Assembly: GCF_030867145.1 (NCBI RefSeq)
Contig: NC_134454.1
Location: forward strand, 47,258,320-47,322,319
Direction of reading: 5' to 3'
Length of the DNA stretch: 64,000 bases
Origin: Opisthocomus hoazin
Lineage: Eukaryota > Chordata > Aves > Opisthocomiformes > Opisthocomidae
Shown piece after piece: positions 40,512 through 52,499 of the stretch (positions are counted from its first letter, which is position 1; each line of letters begins with the position of its first letter). A model generated the notes under the pieces. That model made no database searches. It saw only the letters and a program-made list of their open reading frames with translations, and had not been told where the DNA came from. The translations under genes were made by a program, and so were the position numbers.

Positions 40512-40552
<41 letters not shown>
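40487..40552. repeat. 66-bp perfect alternating pyrimidine-purine tract, (TG)n with (CGTG)n
   Basis: Every base from C40487 to G40552 alternates pyrimidine and purine. The 5' half mixes TG with five or more CGTG units and the 3' half is pure TG. This is the classic Z-DNA-forming composition and a likely length-polymorphic microsatellite. It lies about 90 bp upstream of a possible 5' exon. Confidence 0.95.
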
Positions 40553-40553
<1 letters not shown>

Positions 40554-40644
40554 CAGCGGCAGGATGTGTGGGAACGTGCACAGCCACCACGGAGAGCCAG
40601 GCGCAGGGGGTGGGAGAAGCTGGGAGCAGAGGGGTGCTGAAAAG

Positions 40645-40795
40645 ATGCTCCAGGGAAAGTTTGGTGAGATCAGCATAAGCAGTCAGGGAGAAACGGAGCT
40701 CCAGCAAGAAGTGGAGAGAGATTTTCCGAAGGAAACAACAGAGCTGGGGAAGTCAGCCAGAAAGATTTTTGAAAGCGGAGGTGTGAGTCAGCCAG
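40645..40795 (+). CDS. possible upstream exon of the FAM240-like gene (speculative)
   Basis: An open frame from ATG 40645 (A at -3) runs 50 codons and ends at CCAG|GTTAGG in phase 1. An alternative donor, GGAG|GTGTGA, lies 20 bp earlier in the same phase. Joined to the acceptor at 46464, either keeps the frame, giving a Glu codon just before the FAM240-like Met. The peptide is hydrophilic (ETELQQEVERDFPK, SARKIFESGG) and matches nothing I know. It could equally be 5' UTR or chance. Local DNA is GC-richer and holds several CpGs, compatible with a promoter or first exon. Confidence 0.25.
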
Positions 40796-43700
40796 GTTAG
40801 GCTGGAGGGCCGGCATGGAAGGTGAAGAGGGCAGGAGGAGAAGCTCAACAGGCATGAAGGCAGAGAAGGGAAAAGCGAATGGACCTCTCGTGGAAGCCCT
40901 TGGCTGTGAGCAGAAGGAGAAGAGTCAGTGGGAACCGCAGAGTGAAAGAGAGCAAGTAGCTAAGTAAATAAATATACACAGGAGCAGAAGTAGGATAGTA
41001 ACAACTGAACAGATGACCTGGAGGGAAATGAAACTGTTGATTTCTCAAGTGTTTTGCTCAAAAGTTTGTAAGAATTTTAACCCTCAGCTAGAGGACTGCT
41101 GAGCCCTCTGCTGCAGAAAAGCAAGGCAGAGAATCGGTTCCCTCCAGTTCAATAATTCAATCATTCACCCAGAAAAGGGTGAAAGCAGATACAAGAGAAC
41201 TGAGGCCCAACAGATGAGGAGGACAAAAGAAAACATTTACAGTTCGTGGCTTTCTAAGGTGTTGATACTGCCACTGTAGCAGTATGAGATGCAAAAACCA
41301 CATAGCTGCCATGAGCCTCGCCTTAATATTTTTCTTTGTCATAAAGGTATCGTATGAGAAAAGGCCCAGATTTTGCAGCAGTTCAAGCACTTCAAGCATA
41401 GCTATTGTCCAGATCAGAAAAATAGATTCAGACCCATCAGCTTTCACAGAAAAGCAATAATGAACTGTGGGAATTAGGAACGAGCAGAATGGTTGAACAG
41501 AGACTGCTGCATAGTGCCTGAGTGCAAACATTTTAACTTGCATGCTAAAATTGTTTAACTTGTGTGTTAGAATTGATTTGATAGATGCACATCTGTAACA
41601 CACGTACACAGGTAACTCCTACCAGTATTGCTCAGTCACTTGTCAGTATGGTTGTCATTTTCATACACAGAAAATTCCAGTTGCATGGAAAAGTCCAATT
41701 AATTTGATTGGAGTTTACACCCGGAGAACAACATCCTGACTCAGCCTACATCCTGGTAAGAGCATGTACGTCAAATTCTGCCAAACTAGGAAATACTGCT
41801 GGCAGAATAAACCACTTGTCTAGAACTCCCTTATTTCATTGCAAACTCCATACAACTCTCTTTACATAAGAAATGCATAGACAGATAGTCTGTAATGCCG
41901 AAGTGCAAATGGAAGGAGAACCGTACAGCATATATGTAAAGCTATACATCTTTGCTGATGAGAGACACTAATGAATTTTTGAAAGACACCAGCACAGTGT
42001 TAGGCACCTGTGTGCACCAGAAGACTGTACCAGCCTTCCCTCATCCCCAGGCTGGTGCTCCACGTCAGCTCCGGGAGGTGCAGCTCTGTAACTGGGCATA
42101 GCAAGGCAGTCAGAAAGACCTGTGAGAAACCTCTCCCCGTGTCACGCATGAGCTGCACTGAGGCTCAAGCCTCGCACTATGCAGCCTGTCACACAAACAG
42201 AAGGGTACAGGGGTTTAAACTGAAGTGCTTTCTTCGGCGCCAAAGAGTTTTACCCAGGGTGTGAAGATCTAAGTTAGACTTGAAACTGGTATGCTTCCCC
42301 AGGCAGAAGCTCCAAGCAAACCACAGTCAGCCCCTTGAGATGTGAATCACTGCCAGCTGCAGAAGCAGAAGATAAATGGCGTGTTTAAGATCTAAGGAAA
42401 AAGAGGGAAATCATAGCTGTGATTACTAGTCTCATTTTCTAAAATCAAAGCAGATTTCTTATTGCTTTAAACTCAGACATCAACATTAGTATAGATAGTC
42501 TACTCTCCTATACGTCATGCAATTTTTCATTAGTCCAGTGCTTTTATACTGTAAGCACAGTCACCAAGCAAGATCCATGAAAAGGCAGATAAATAAAATA
42601 GTGTATTATTTCTAGGCAGATGCATAACACCCTGAAAACTCTGACCAACTGTGCTGTGCAAAAAGCACAAGAAAAAAAAGCTTTCCTGACTCATGTAGAT
42701 GCTTTGTAGATTTTAAAAAATATTTAAAATAACAATTTGTGTTCTACTGCAGGAAAAAACCCTGCACCATTCTTTACATACCATTTTCTAGCTACGAAAC
42801 TTGTGACTTCCAATTCTTTCCACGAAACGATGTGTTTCTTCTGGCGGTAATGGTTTCTCACAGAACCAGTGAGTTCCAGCCTCAAACTATTGATTTTTTT
42901 ACTTACAAAAAAGTCAAGTTGTCACATCAAATTGATCTTACATTCCTGTGTTGTTCCACCAACATAATTTTTGAGTTCCAGATAACAGTGCTTGTGTCAC
43001 AGCTTCCCTATTTTTGTAAGATCTCCTTTAGCAAATTGAGTCTAAATAATATCAACCCGCTCCAAAATTATTAGATCTAAAAATAAATAATCACCTTCAT
43101 CTCGTGTAGGATAAAGCCTTCCTAGAGTTTACCCAGCTATTCTTTTCATTTGAGAGCAGCTACATTTATTCACCAGCTTGCAACCAGGGCTCTGTCAATG
43201 ATTACCAGGAAGAGGCTCTCGTTACTGTCCTCTTGAAGAATTGTCACTAGAGGTTTAAATAAAGCTTCATTTAGTCCTAGCTCTTGCAGGGTAGTATAAG
43301 TCAGCACTATTATAGATCTTGCAGTTAGGTCTATTACAGCTGCCTATGTGCTTTAACAGTATATTTCTGCCCATCTGTTGTATGACATATAGCTATTATT
43401 TGTTCAGGCTGCTTTGGAGGCTGTTTTCATGAAGTCTTTTCCATTCTTTTTCTCTGCTGAATGAGGTCCCTTTTGCTGGCTACTTTGAAGGAGGTTAGAA
43501 GGCATGAAAATAAACTGTACCCACGTGATACTGCTGGTGCAAGGCCAAAATAGTGGCTTAAGCCCTGTTACTTGCCTCTGAAAAAAAGCTGAATTAAGAG
43601 GGGAAAATAAGAGTTTCCGTCACTAAGAAGATTTTAGCACAGAAAATTTGTCTCAGGGCAAGTGAAATATTGATAGCCTAGGCTTGCTGTCCCTGATTAC

Positions 43701-46464
43701 CCACACAACCCTGAAGGTTTATGGCAACAGTTGTGAATTGGCTGGCAGGACAGAAGTGAATTCAAACACCTATGCACATGATGCATAAAGGCAAAGGAAA
43801 CTAGGCAGGTTATTTTAGCAGAGTTACTGTGCAGTTCCTACAATTGCTGTGTGAATGGACTCAGAGGGTTTAAATAAAAGACAATTTAAGTTGGGATGAT
43901 TCTACACTTTGGAGAAGCAAATGCTGGCACACTGACACACTGGTGTTTATCAAGGATATACGAGGATCAGTAAAATAATGATATAGAAATTCTAACTTCA
44001 GTTGCTTTGATACATATTTGAGTGTTCTTCAGTACTAGCAGGAAAGAAAATAAAGAGGAAGATTAAGGGCTGAGTACAAGAAAATTCAGCACCAAGGTAT
44101 CCGCATATTAACATAAAATAAAAGGTTAGGTAAGAAGGACAGTCTTGGACAACATTCTTATTGTGCCTGAACAAGCACACACAAAGAAAATTTCACAGAG
44201 AATAGACAGAAAAAAGCACTAATTCCTGCCCTCCCCCAAACAAAAACCCACTCAAAACCATAATGCATAGTACTACACACACCATATTCTAGCAGGGTTC
44301 TAACATTCTTCTAGATACTGCCATCAGCAGCTGTAAGGTGAATAACAATGAAAACTAATTCTGAACTTCTGATTTACTGGATTTAAAACGTGCTTTGGAT
44401 TTTTTGTTGTGGGGAGGGGTGTTGTAGAGATGCACCTATAAGATATATTCAAGCCAACACCAAAAATATATGCAAAGAAACTGGGAGGCAGAGCATTTAA
44501 AACTGGTAAAGGATATGTGTATTCTGAAAGCATACACTTGGGCTCAGTTGTACCTCATGGCACTGAGTTCCACAACTTTGCCTTAATCAGGAGCAATATT
44601 CAGCTTCATAGATTTAGAAAAGACACATCCAGAATATATTAAATAGGAATTCATAGTCATTCAGCAGGTTGAAGTTATTATGCTTTGGGATCACTTCTGA
44701 TAAAAGAAACCAGGAGACATTATTTCCTGGGAGTTTATTTTGGAGCCTCAGGGATATCTGAGAATTTTTCTTGCTGCTCTTCAGAAATACTGTTATTCTC
44801 AGAGATTAACTTCTGGAGTGGAAAGTCCCTTAGTCTGACCCAGATGGCTGTTACCATGTCTTTTTCATATATTTCTAGGTCTCTCCTGGTACACAAAAAA
44901 GTTAAAAAGGGTAGTAACTGCTACCTGGGATGACATTGAGATATATGTGGATATTTATGGAATACATATATTTTATGAAAACACAGACTCATATTAAGAG
45001 AACTTTTGACCTGGAACTACTCATCCGCTAGCACAGCTGGATTTGTTCATCTGTACTTGCATTTAACATTACAGACTGATAACACTTACCCTTCCAGCCA
45101 TAATTTGCTCAGAACTTGAAAAAATGCTCAGTAAATTTCCCTACAAAAGTCAGGCTCATATACAGTGCTTCTGTCATTTGGAGGCCATGAACTGCTATAT
45201 GGAGGTTTCACAGAGAAACACAGGTGAGTCACAGGGAAATCCCAGCAAGAAAGGGACCTCTTCAAAAGGGCTGCTTTTGTTCTCTGTTCACAGAGTCTTT
45301 ATAACGTGTTTCAGTTTTTCATAAAACAGCCAAATCTCCAAATGATATTATGTAAAGATTACCAGTTCCCAGTTTTGCTTTTGTTACAATGCCTGGCAGG
45401 GGCATGGCAACGGTTTCTTCAAGCTTTTCCAAGCTAGCCTGGAGGGGCTTGTTTACTAGCTCTCTATGGCTCTGATTAAAATAAATTACAAATAATTGCC
45501 GTGAATTCAAACAATGCATGAGAGAGCCCTAAATACTTGTTAAAAAAATTAAATGTTCTGGAAAATATTATAATGGCATGTTCATGCAAAACCACACAGC
45601 AATTTGGAAGGCAGCATGGATGTAGCCTTTCCATATTTAATGAAGTCTTGAAAGTAATGATATTATTTTCTGGCTGTAATGTGGGATACAGGGGTTTGAC
45701 TATTAGCCCATGAAGAGTAATCCTGAGACAGATATACTTCTCTTAGGATAAGATTCACTCTGAAATTTATTTTTAAGATGACATTAAATGAAGGGGAAGT
45801 ACAGAATGGGCACAGGCATATAAATATATTCAATTAATTTTCTCTGTTTAGAAAACTGCAGAAGAGAGAGAAATACTTTACAAGCAAGGTGGCTTCTGCA
45901 AGTCAGCATCTTACAAAATTATGTACATACTTTTATACATATAAATTTTCTCCATTCCCAAATAAAGCTAAAGCAAGTGTTATAATGATTAACAGCAAAT
46001 CACCAGAGCTCTTTTTCTTCATTGTTTTAATCTTAATCTTCAATGGTCACTTTATCATTTAGCAGACATAAAAACAGCAAAGAAAAATCCCACTAGATCT
46101 GGCAAGTTTTATATTTCATTTCCATTTATGAGTACAGTGAAAGGTATCTTAATTATTAAGCTAGAGAATACAGTAGAACTGTCCTGCATTGTGATCTTAA
46201 AGGTCACAGGCAGATGGAGGTGAGAAGTGTTTGAGGCGAATGAGCAAGAATTCAAAGCACTGCAGACGGCATATCTTCAAGTGTCAGAGCTAGCGATGAA
46301 AAGCTTAAATAGTGAGTCATGCCCACTGTTGCCCTGATCCTCCAACAAAAGACTGTGTGACCCTAATGCTGTGAAAATCCAAAACAGCAAGAGTGTCCTT
46401 TAGCCATGAAAACGGATGAGGAACTAATAATTTGTCATATGGTTGTTTCACATTTCTCCTTTAG
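40796..46464. other. intron or intergenic DNA
   Basis: No supported exon. If the 40645 exon is real, this is a 5.7-kb intron. A strong isolated donor, ACACAG|GTGAGT, sits at 45231, but no convincing acceptor and open frame pair with it. Confidence 0.5.
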
Positions 46465-46469
46465 AGAAA

Positions 46470-46694
46470 ATGAATAGCCAATACATACGTCATGAAGTGC
46501 GGGGATGCGAAACTAGTGACCTGCGGAACTTCTGGGAAAAGACTATCGAACAACAAACTCGGTATCTGCAAATTGAAAAAGAGCGTCAGCAAAGAAGTGC
46601 TCTGACAAAGTGGGTAATTTGCTTCTGGAAAGAAGAAAAAGATCGGAGATTGCGTTCTAATTCTTTTTTGAAGAAAAGTGATACTTATATTTGA
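46470..46694 (+). CDS. FAM240A: FAM240-like small protein
   Basis: An uninterrupted 74-aa frame. A textbook acceptor (GTTTCACATTTCTCCTTTAG) ends at 46464, five bases before the ATG, so an untranslated or short coding exon should lie upstream. The protein starts MNSQYIRHEV, then has LRNFWEKTIEQQ (18-29), an acidic/basic helical stretch, and SALTK (43-47) followed by a Trp (W53) and a basic tail. From memory, the FAM240 family shares this layout: an MN-YIR start, FWEK, then SAL-K and a Trp. No biochemical function is known to me. Its position about 26 kb downstream of the EGF-CFC gene on the same strand agrees with FAM240A near TDGF1 in human. Alternatively the exon is spliced at 46614 (AAGTGG|GTAATT), replacing the tail after W48. 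Coding status is likely; the symbol is tentative. Confidence 0.6.
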   Translation: MNSQYIRHEVRGCETSDLRNFWEKTIEQQTRYLQIEKERQQRSALTKWVICFWKEEKDRRLRSNSFLKKSDTYI

Positions 46695-46709
46695 GTCATG
46701 CAATGAAAG

Positions 46710-46715
46710 ATTAAA
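46710..46715 (+). terminator. possible polyadenylation signal ATTAAA
   Basis: The commonest variant hexamer, 16 bases after the FAM240-like stop codon and followed by a T-rich stretch. It would end a very short 3' UTR; weak on its own. Confidence 0.3.
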
Positions 46716-47643
46716 GCATTTTTCTTAGATTTCTAGAAAATAATAATGCTTCCCAAACTGGCATGACAATGCTAATGTGTCTAAGCTATGGCTTCACAGG
46801 ATAAGAGAGTAATTCACTCTTGTTCCATAAATGGATCCAAAGTCTGGAACTTTCTGAAGTTGTCAGGACAACTTCTAGCAGTGAGTGCTTGTCTTGAACA
46901 TCAATGCTTATGTTCACAACAGAGCTAGCACAGAAGTGTACCTGGCCCAGTTTCTTTCTCTGTGGCCTTGTTTTCACAAGAATATAGTTTGAATTAATCA
47001 AGATGGCTTAATTTGCATAAGGTAAATCCATAATAAAGCAGATGGTCCAAGTATACTAATTGACCAAGGCAACGATCATCCATAGCCGTATTTACCCTGA
47101 TCAGTCATACCTACCTTAATCAACCACAATGAGAAAGACCAGTCTGTGGCAATATTAGTACAGTTTTACTTCACATGAAGTCTCCAGAAGTTGAAGGCAC
47201 ATGCAAAGATGGCTATTTCGGCTGGAGATCATTCAATGAGAAAGCATTTTTTTCAACATCTCCCTCATACCTCTCTTTGGATTGATGCTCAAAAACAGAA
47301 GAGCAAGGATGGCTTTGCATTAATAACCCTGGATGAAGGAACATTGCAATAAGTCTGTAGCATGTTTTATTCATTTGTAACAAACCTAATTTCAGCATCT
47401 CAGCTTCTCAGCTGTGAAATTCCTGTCTTTTCTATTTAAGGCAGTCTTTCTGTTGTACTTAGATACTACCAAAAACAAAACACAGTACCACCTATCACCT
47501 AAAGCTGTCTGCTGCGGGTCTCACAGAAGCTTCAACATGCCCAGTGTTTCCAAGCCAAGTAGCACTCAGGAGCCTCTATGCAGTGCTTTTTTTAATGCAC
47601 TTCTGAGGAGATATGGGACTGGGGAAATGTCGGGTGATGTTAC

Positions 47644-47657
47644 CCAGCAGGTGGCAG
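47644..47657 (+). promoter_or_regulatory. CTCF-like binding site
   Basis: CCAGCAGGTGGCAG fits the core consensus CCASYAGRKGGCRS at all fourteen positions and is followed by CAGG. It lies between the FAM240-like exon and the possible downstream exon. A match by sequence only; occupancy is unknown. Confidence 0.45.
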
Positions 47658-48435
47658 CAGGCAGTCTCCAGTGGAGATGACAAGCCTCTCCAGCACACTC
47701 GGGCCCGTAAGAGAGGGCACACTGAAGATGGAGGTGAGCTACAAAGCTCAGGTGAGCCCTAGTCCGGATTTAAGAGCTAGTCCTGAAGTGCCATCCAGCA
47801 AAACACTCTAAAGGAGCAGGACGGTTTGCATGACAACTGGGGGAAAGCACCAAAGGATAGCACCAGTGGGAAACATGAAGAGTATAAATCTGTTCCCTGT
47901 AAAAATATGGGGACAAGCTGATCTGTGTTTCTGTCCTTAGGCTCAGAAATGAATGGATGGAGAGGCTGGAAAAGCGGATAAAGATGTTGCGGACCCAGCC
48001 TGAAGACCCATCTAGCTGAAGATCCCACACTCATTACATGCTTGAGGAGAAAGAATATTGTTTTGTAGGCAAGCATGATGGTGTGATGCAAAAGCTTAAG
48101 TCAATTTTACTTTGTGGCTTAAATGAGCTATAATTAATTAGCTGTCATTGTTAGAAGTTTCATATGTGAAATGTTTATTACTGCTTTTAAGATTATGCAT
48201 CCATTCCTTTGTTTGATAAACAGAGACTGAAGTACTCTGAAGTCTTCGAGACTAATAAATCATGGTTCACTGAGCTGTAGATACCTGGAAAAGGTTTAGT
48301 TACAAGTAGTGCTCAGCAAATGCGTTTCCTTGACATTTTAGCTTTCTGTATAGACTGATTACAATCTAATGAAGTTATTCTCTTTCAAAATTGTTTAATG
48401 AATAGTTGAGTTTGGGGTTTTTTTTTCAAACACAG

Positions 48436-48597
48436 CAAAGCCCAAGTCAGACTAACGAAGAGAAGACATGCATGAACAATACCACCACACCCCAGATGAC
48501 TAGTGGACCCAAAAATCGGAGGGATTTATGGACCCTAACTGCCATATTAAAAGTCTGTGAAGATATTAATATGTATCCTGAGAAACTGGCTCTGTGA
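48436..48597 (+). CDS. possible alternative last exon (speculative)
   Basis: A T9 tract and ACACAG form an acceptor at 48435. The following 53 codons plus TGA are open in phase 0, the phase left by the donor at 46614. The peptide is hydrophilic at first (QSPSQTNEEKTC) and ends near INMYPEKLAL; I recognise no family. AATAAA at 48988-48993 could serve as its polyadenylation signal. Phase agreement has a one-in-three chance of arising randomly. Confidence 0.22.
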   Translation, partial: QSPSQTNEEKTCMNNTTTPQMTSGPKNRRDLWTLTAILKVCEDINMYPEKLAL

Positions 48598-51500
48598 GAC
48601 ACCTACAAGAGTAGTTTAATTAGTTAACCCACATTAGCTAACTTGAGACACTATATCAGCAAAGACAAAACAACATGGAGTTTTGAGGCTGTTTCTGGTA
48701 CTCAGCTTGGCTTGTCTAGATCTGCACTGATATCTCTGTTTCACAGAGCACCTTGATTCATTTTCACAGCTGTCTGTCATCATGAGTGACGAGCACACCT
48801 TTTCTTCTACCACTTTTCCCCTCTACAACCCAGTATATATAAAAATACAAGTACCTTCAGAAACATGGCAAGTTCCCTCTCCCACATTTGCCATTAGTAA
48901 AAAATGTTTCTAGCTCCCTTCCTAATGCTTCATTAGGCAATATGGCATTTCCTCCAACAGTATCAAAGCGTTTCCATAGGCTGGTGTAATAAAATTGCTT
49001 CCTTTTTAGGGTGGCTGTTTTCTTGCCACTAGGATGCTTGCAGTAATGTACTGCAAAATTAGTTGTTTTGAGCATGCTAAAAATCTCTTCCCTCACTTGC
49101 TTAACCTTTTCATCCCTTTTTATAAGACTGTTTCACTACTTCTCTAGTAATTCATACTGTTTCAGAGTGAATAAGATTTGAATTGCCAGTGGGGTGAGAA
49201 GAGAAGGTTTGGCCTTTTAAAATATTTAGGACATCTGGTCTTTTTAAAGCAAACCAAAAATTTTAAATGCTACTTTTCTCTCTTTACCCATCACCTTTTA
49301 AATTCACTTTTGTGTGTCCCAGGGTCAAACCAAACCTATTATGGGAATTTAAACATGTAAATAATGTTTGGGAAGCCTGAGAAATACATGAAAATGTAAA
49401 AAAAAAATATTACCTTGGAACAAGTACTCAGAAATCAAGACATCAGCAGGTGTTTCACTGAACTTAGAGAGCAGCGTTTGCCTGACAGCTGAAAAAAGCT
49501 GCTAAACTCATGTTCTTCAGTTGAGTCTTTTTCTTAAGCAATTTTTAAAGTAACATCAACTGGGAATACACAGGACAACAGTATAATTATAATTAAAATA
49601 ATGCCAGGAAATGACTCCCAAGTCCCTCATTGCATATCTTGTATGGTTATGTCACTTAAGAATGCTTTGGAATAGGTCCCTATCAAGGTAGAACACCCCA
49701 AAATCATCTCTTTAAAATGATAAAAAGGAATGTATTTTTTACAGACAGAATCTATTCCAGCCCAAGGCCAAGAGGAATTCTGAAAACATATTTCCAGAAT
49801 TAAGCCACTATTCTTCTGAGCTTTGCAATATTACCTTTAGTGTCTAGATGAGTCATTTCAGGCTCAGGTTCCACAGCATTATGTTTAGGACTTTGGGCCA
49901 CATAATCTTGATTTATCCAAGTGCTAGCAACATGTTTTGATACAAACACCACCACTCTTGCAGGGGTAATCTACCTAGGAGTTTTTTAAATTACCACCAA
50001 AAAGAGAATACAAATCCACATAAATGCATACAATCTAGAGTCAATCAGCAAAAATAAAGAAGTGTGATGGCATTAAAATTCAAATCTGAATGTCAAGAAA
50101 CAATCTTAATCAGAAGATGGAGCAGACTGCAAGATGAAAATGGTTGCAGCAATTTGAAAACACAAAAATATAAGGCTTTAATTTACCTTGAAGGTAATAA
50201 GAGAAATCAAAAGGAGGCCAAAAAAAAAGGTAACCTGCAGCTTAAGAAATGAGCCAGAATGTTATAAAAAGAAGTAGAGAAACTTGACTGTAGGGCTGCA
50301 AAAGTCATCAGCTAAAAACTCATAAAATCAGATGGGTTTTATAAAATCATTATGGTTAGAGAGCATGCTTAGATGCTCTTCAGACTATTTTTCACCAACA
50401 TGCAGTTTCAGAAGAGTGTGGTTAAACAGGTTAAACTTAATAACTCAAACGCTTATAAAACAGCTGCTTGAAGAAGCACATCATTTCTCTTGATTTTTTT
50501 CTATCCATATTTTCACATTGCTTTAGAGTGTAACAGCAAGAGATTTTGAGTTACGCCAATCTAATTTTCTTAGCTATGTAATTAAAATGTGGTAGGTACT
50601 TGCTTGTCTTCCTAGCTATCATTATTTTACCATTCCTTCACTTCATCCTGACACTGAGCAGCAAGAAAATGCATGTTGCTTTCTCACTAGGAATGCGTGG
50701 TACAGAACTTTTTGAGAAAGCTTGTAACAGTGACAAAAATCAAATGTAGTAAAGTTTTACCATCCGCTGAAGCAAACATTAAACAGTCTGGACCCAAGTC
50801 CTTTTAGATAGTATTTATGGGAAGCACGCTGTGTGTTAGCAGAAGAGTGACAGATACTCCATTTTAGCTGTATTAATGATCCTTCTAGCGTATGGATAAG
50901 GGCTGACAGCTGTGAAGAATGATTCTGTCAGTGACTTAACAGACTTCTTAACAGTTTAGCCCAAACTGAGACAGCTTAAACATAGTTCTTTGCTCAGTAG
51001 TCATTCCTGACCAGCATCCTTTCCTAACCAAGGAGCTCCTCTCAGGAGCTCTTTAATTAAAGAGCAAATAAGCATAACTCAGCCACTGTGGCCAGGTTTT
51101 GAACTGGTAACTGATGCAAGTCAGGCAAAAGGGCAGATGTCTTTCTGGTAATATGGTAGAGAAAAATCAAGGGAGATGGTTCAGCTATGCCTGGCTGAAG
51201 CTCCCCAGCCCTGCCACAGCAGAGTTTCTGCAGTGAAGCCTACCCTACAGCCCAGTGCAGAATCAGCCAGCAGACTGTCTTCAGCATGACACTCAAAGGT
51301 CATGTGTTCCCGACTGCACAACCACATCGTGTCCATACCGCTATGCCTCTTTGGGCTTCTGGCCACATTCACTGAAAAGGAGACTGATCTATTGGCCAGT
51401 TCTGAGGTGCTTGAAGTTGTCAGCACTGAAATAAATCCACCATACAATACCAAGTTCTCCTACCATACTCTGTGTTTAGTGTCGCATCAAGTGCAGATGA

Positions 51501-52499
51501 GTTATTTTACAGAAAACCCTACAGGCTACCTCCAAGATTTTGATCCCATGATACATAAGAAACTTGAGAGAAAATCCATGCCACACAAAGCTCATTGTGT
51601 AAACAGAACAGATACAGCAGAGCAGGAGCGGAAAGATGTACCAGAGCCAGAGGTCAGGGAAGAGCCATGGTGACTGGATGGGGTACAAAGTCAAGATCTA
51701 ATTGCTCCACACGGATAATGTGATCCATGTACACAGTAGACAGTACTCCAGGTGGAAATGAAAGCCATTGATGGTTTCTTCTAATAAACAGGTCTGACAA
51801 ATAAAAACATCCTGAATCAATCTGTGAAAGGTGCCATAGCTGTGGCATAACACACCACATGTCATGGGAATCACTACTCATGTAACTGGATTTTCACCGT
51901 AAAAGTCTGAGGAAAATGAAAAGTCAGATGCCACTGGTATGCCAGATTCACTAAGAGAACAGGGAGATCTTTGAGTCTGGAGAAGCAGGATGGATATCTA
52001 TGGAGAGGGAAGTTAAAGAAGGTGAAAAAGAGGTAATGTCTTAAACTGAAAGTGGTTTGAAGAGATTCAGCTGAAGGTCTAACACTGATTACAGGTTTTA
52101 CTGTTTTGAGCCATCCTCTCACCCTCACAGTCACACATGGAGCCTCCCCCAGACATCACTGCTGGTGTTAGCTCAGCCATGTCCACATTAACCACACATG
52201 ATCTGCAGCAACTGCTCAGTGGAAGTTACATTAGAGATAGATCTGGACCCTAAGTCATGGTGTGTGAGCTTTTCGATACTCAGATAAGGCACTTGCCCTT
52301 GCTAAAAGCTGCAGCCACTCCCTTCTTGTGTAAAGAGGACTCTGGGTCAAACTGACTTACATCCTACAAGCAGGACAGGTAGGAGAGTCCTGAAGTTTCA
52401 AGGCTGATGAGGAATACTCGTAACCGTTACAAAGTATGTCAAAATGTAGACAGGTTTTTGAATGGCCTCTGAATGTACAGGTCTAAATTTATTCCACTT
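48598..52499. other. intergenic DNA, no supported gene
   Basis: AT-rich with no recognised repeat. An open frame of 123 codons at 51302-51673 (+) lacks splice sites or motifs and is overlapped by similar-length frames on the other strand. Confidence 0.6.

Noticed and set aside
40386-40707. His-Thr and Cys-Val repeat open frames on both strands across the TG tract
   Set aside because: They are translations of the simple repeat; any alternating dinucleotide is open in all frames.
41157-41609. A 150-codon minus-strand frame
   Set aside because: Hydrophobic and low in information, without a domain, splice sites or promoter; compatible with chance.
41738-41752. Donor CTG|GTAAGA after a short open stretch
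   Set aside because: An in-frame TGA lies just upstream with no acceptor between, so no exon can be built.
51302-51673. A 123-codon plus-strand frame
   Set aside because: No family, no splice structure, and comparable open frames on the opposite strand.
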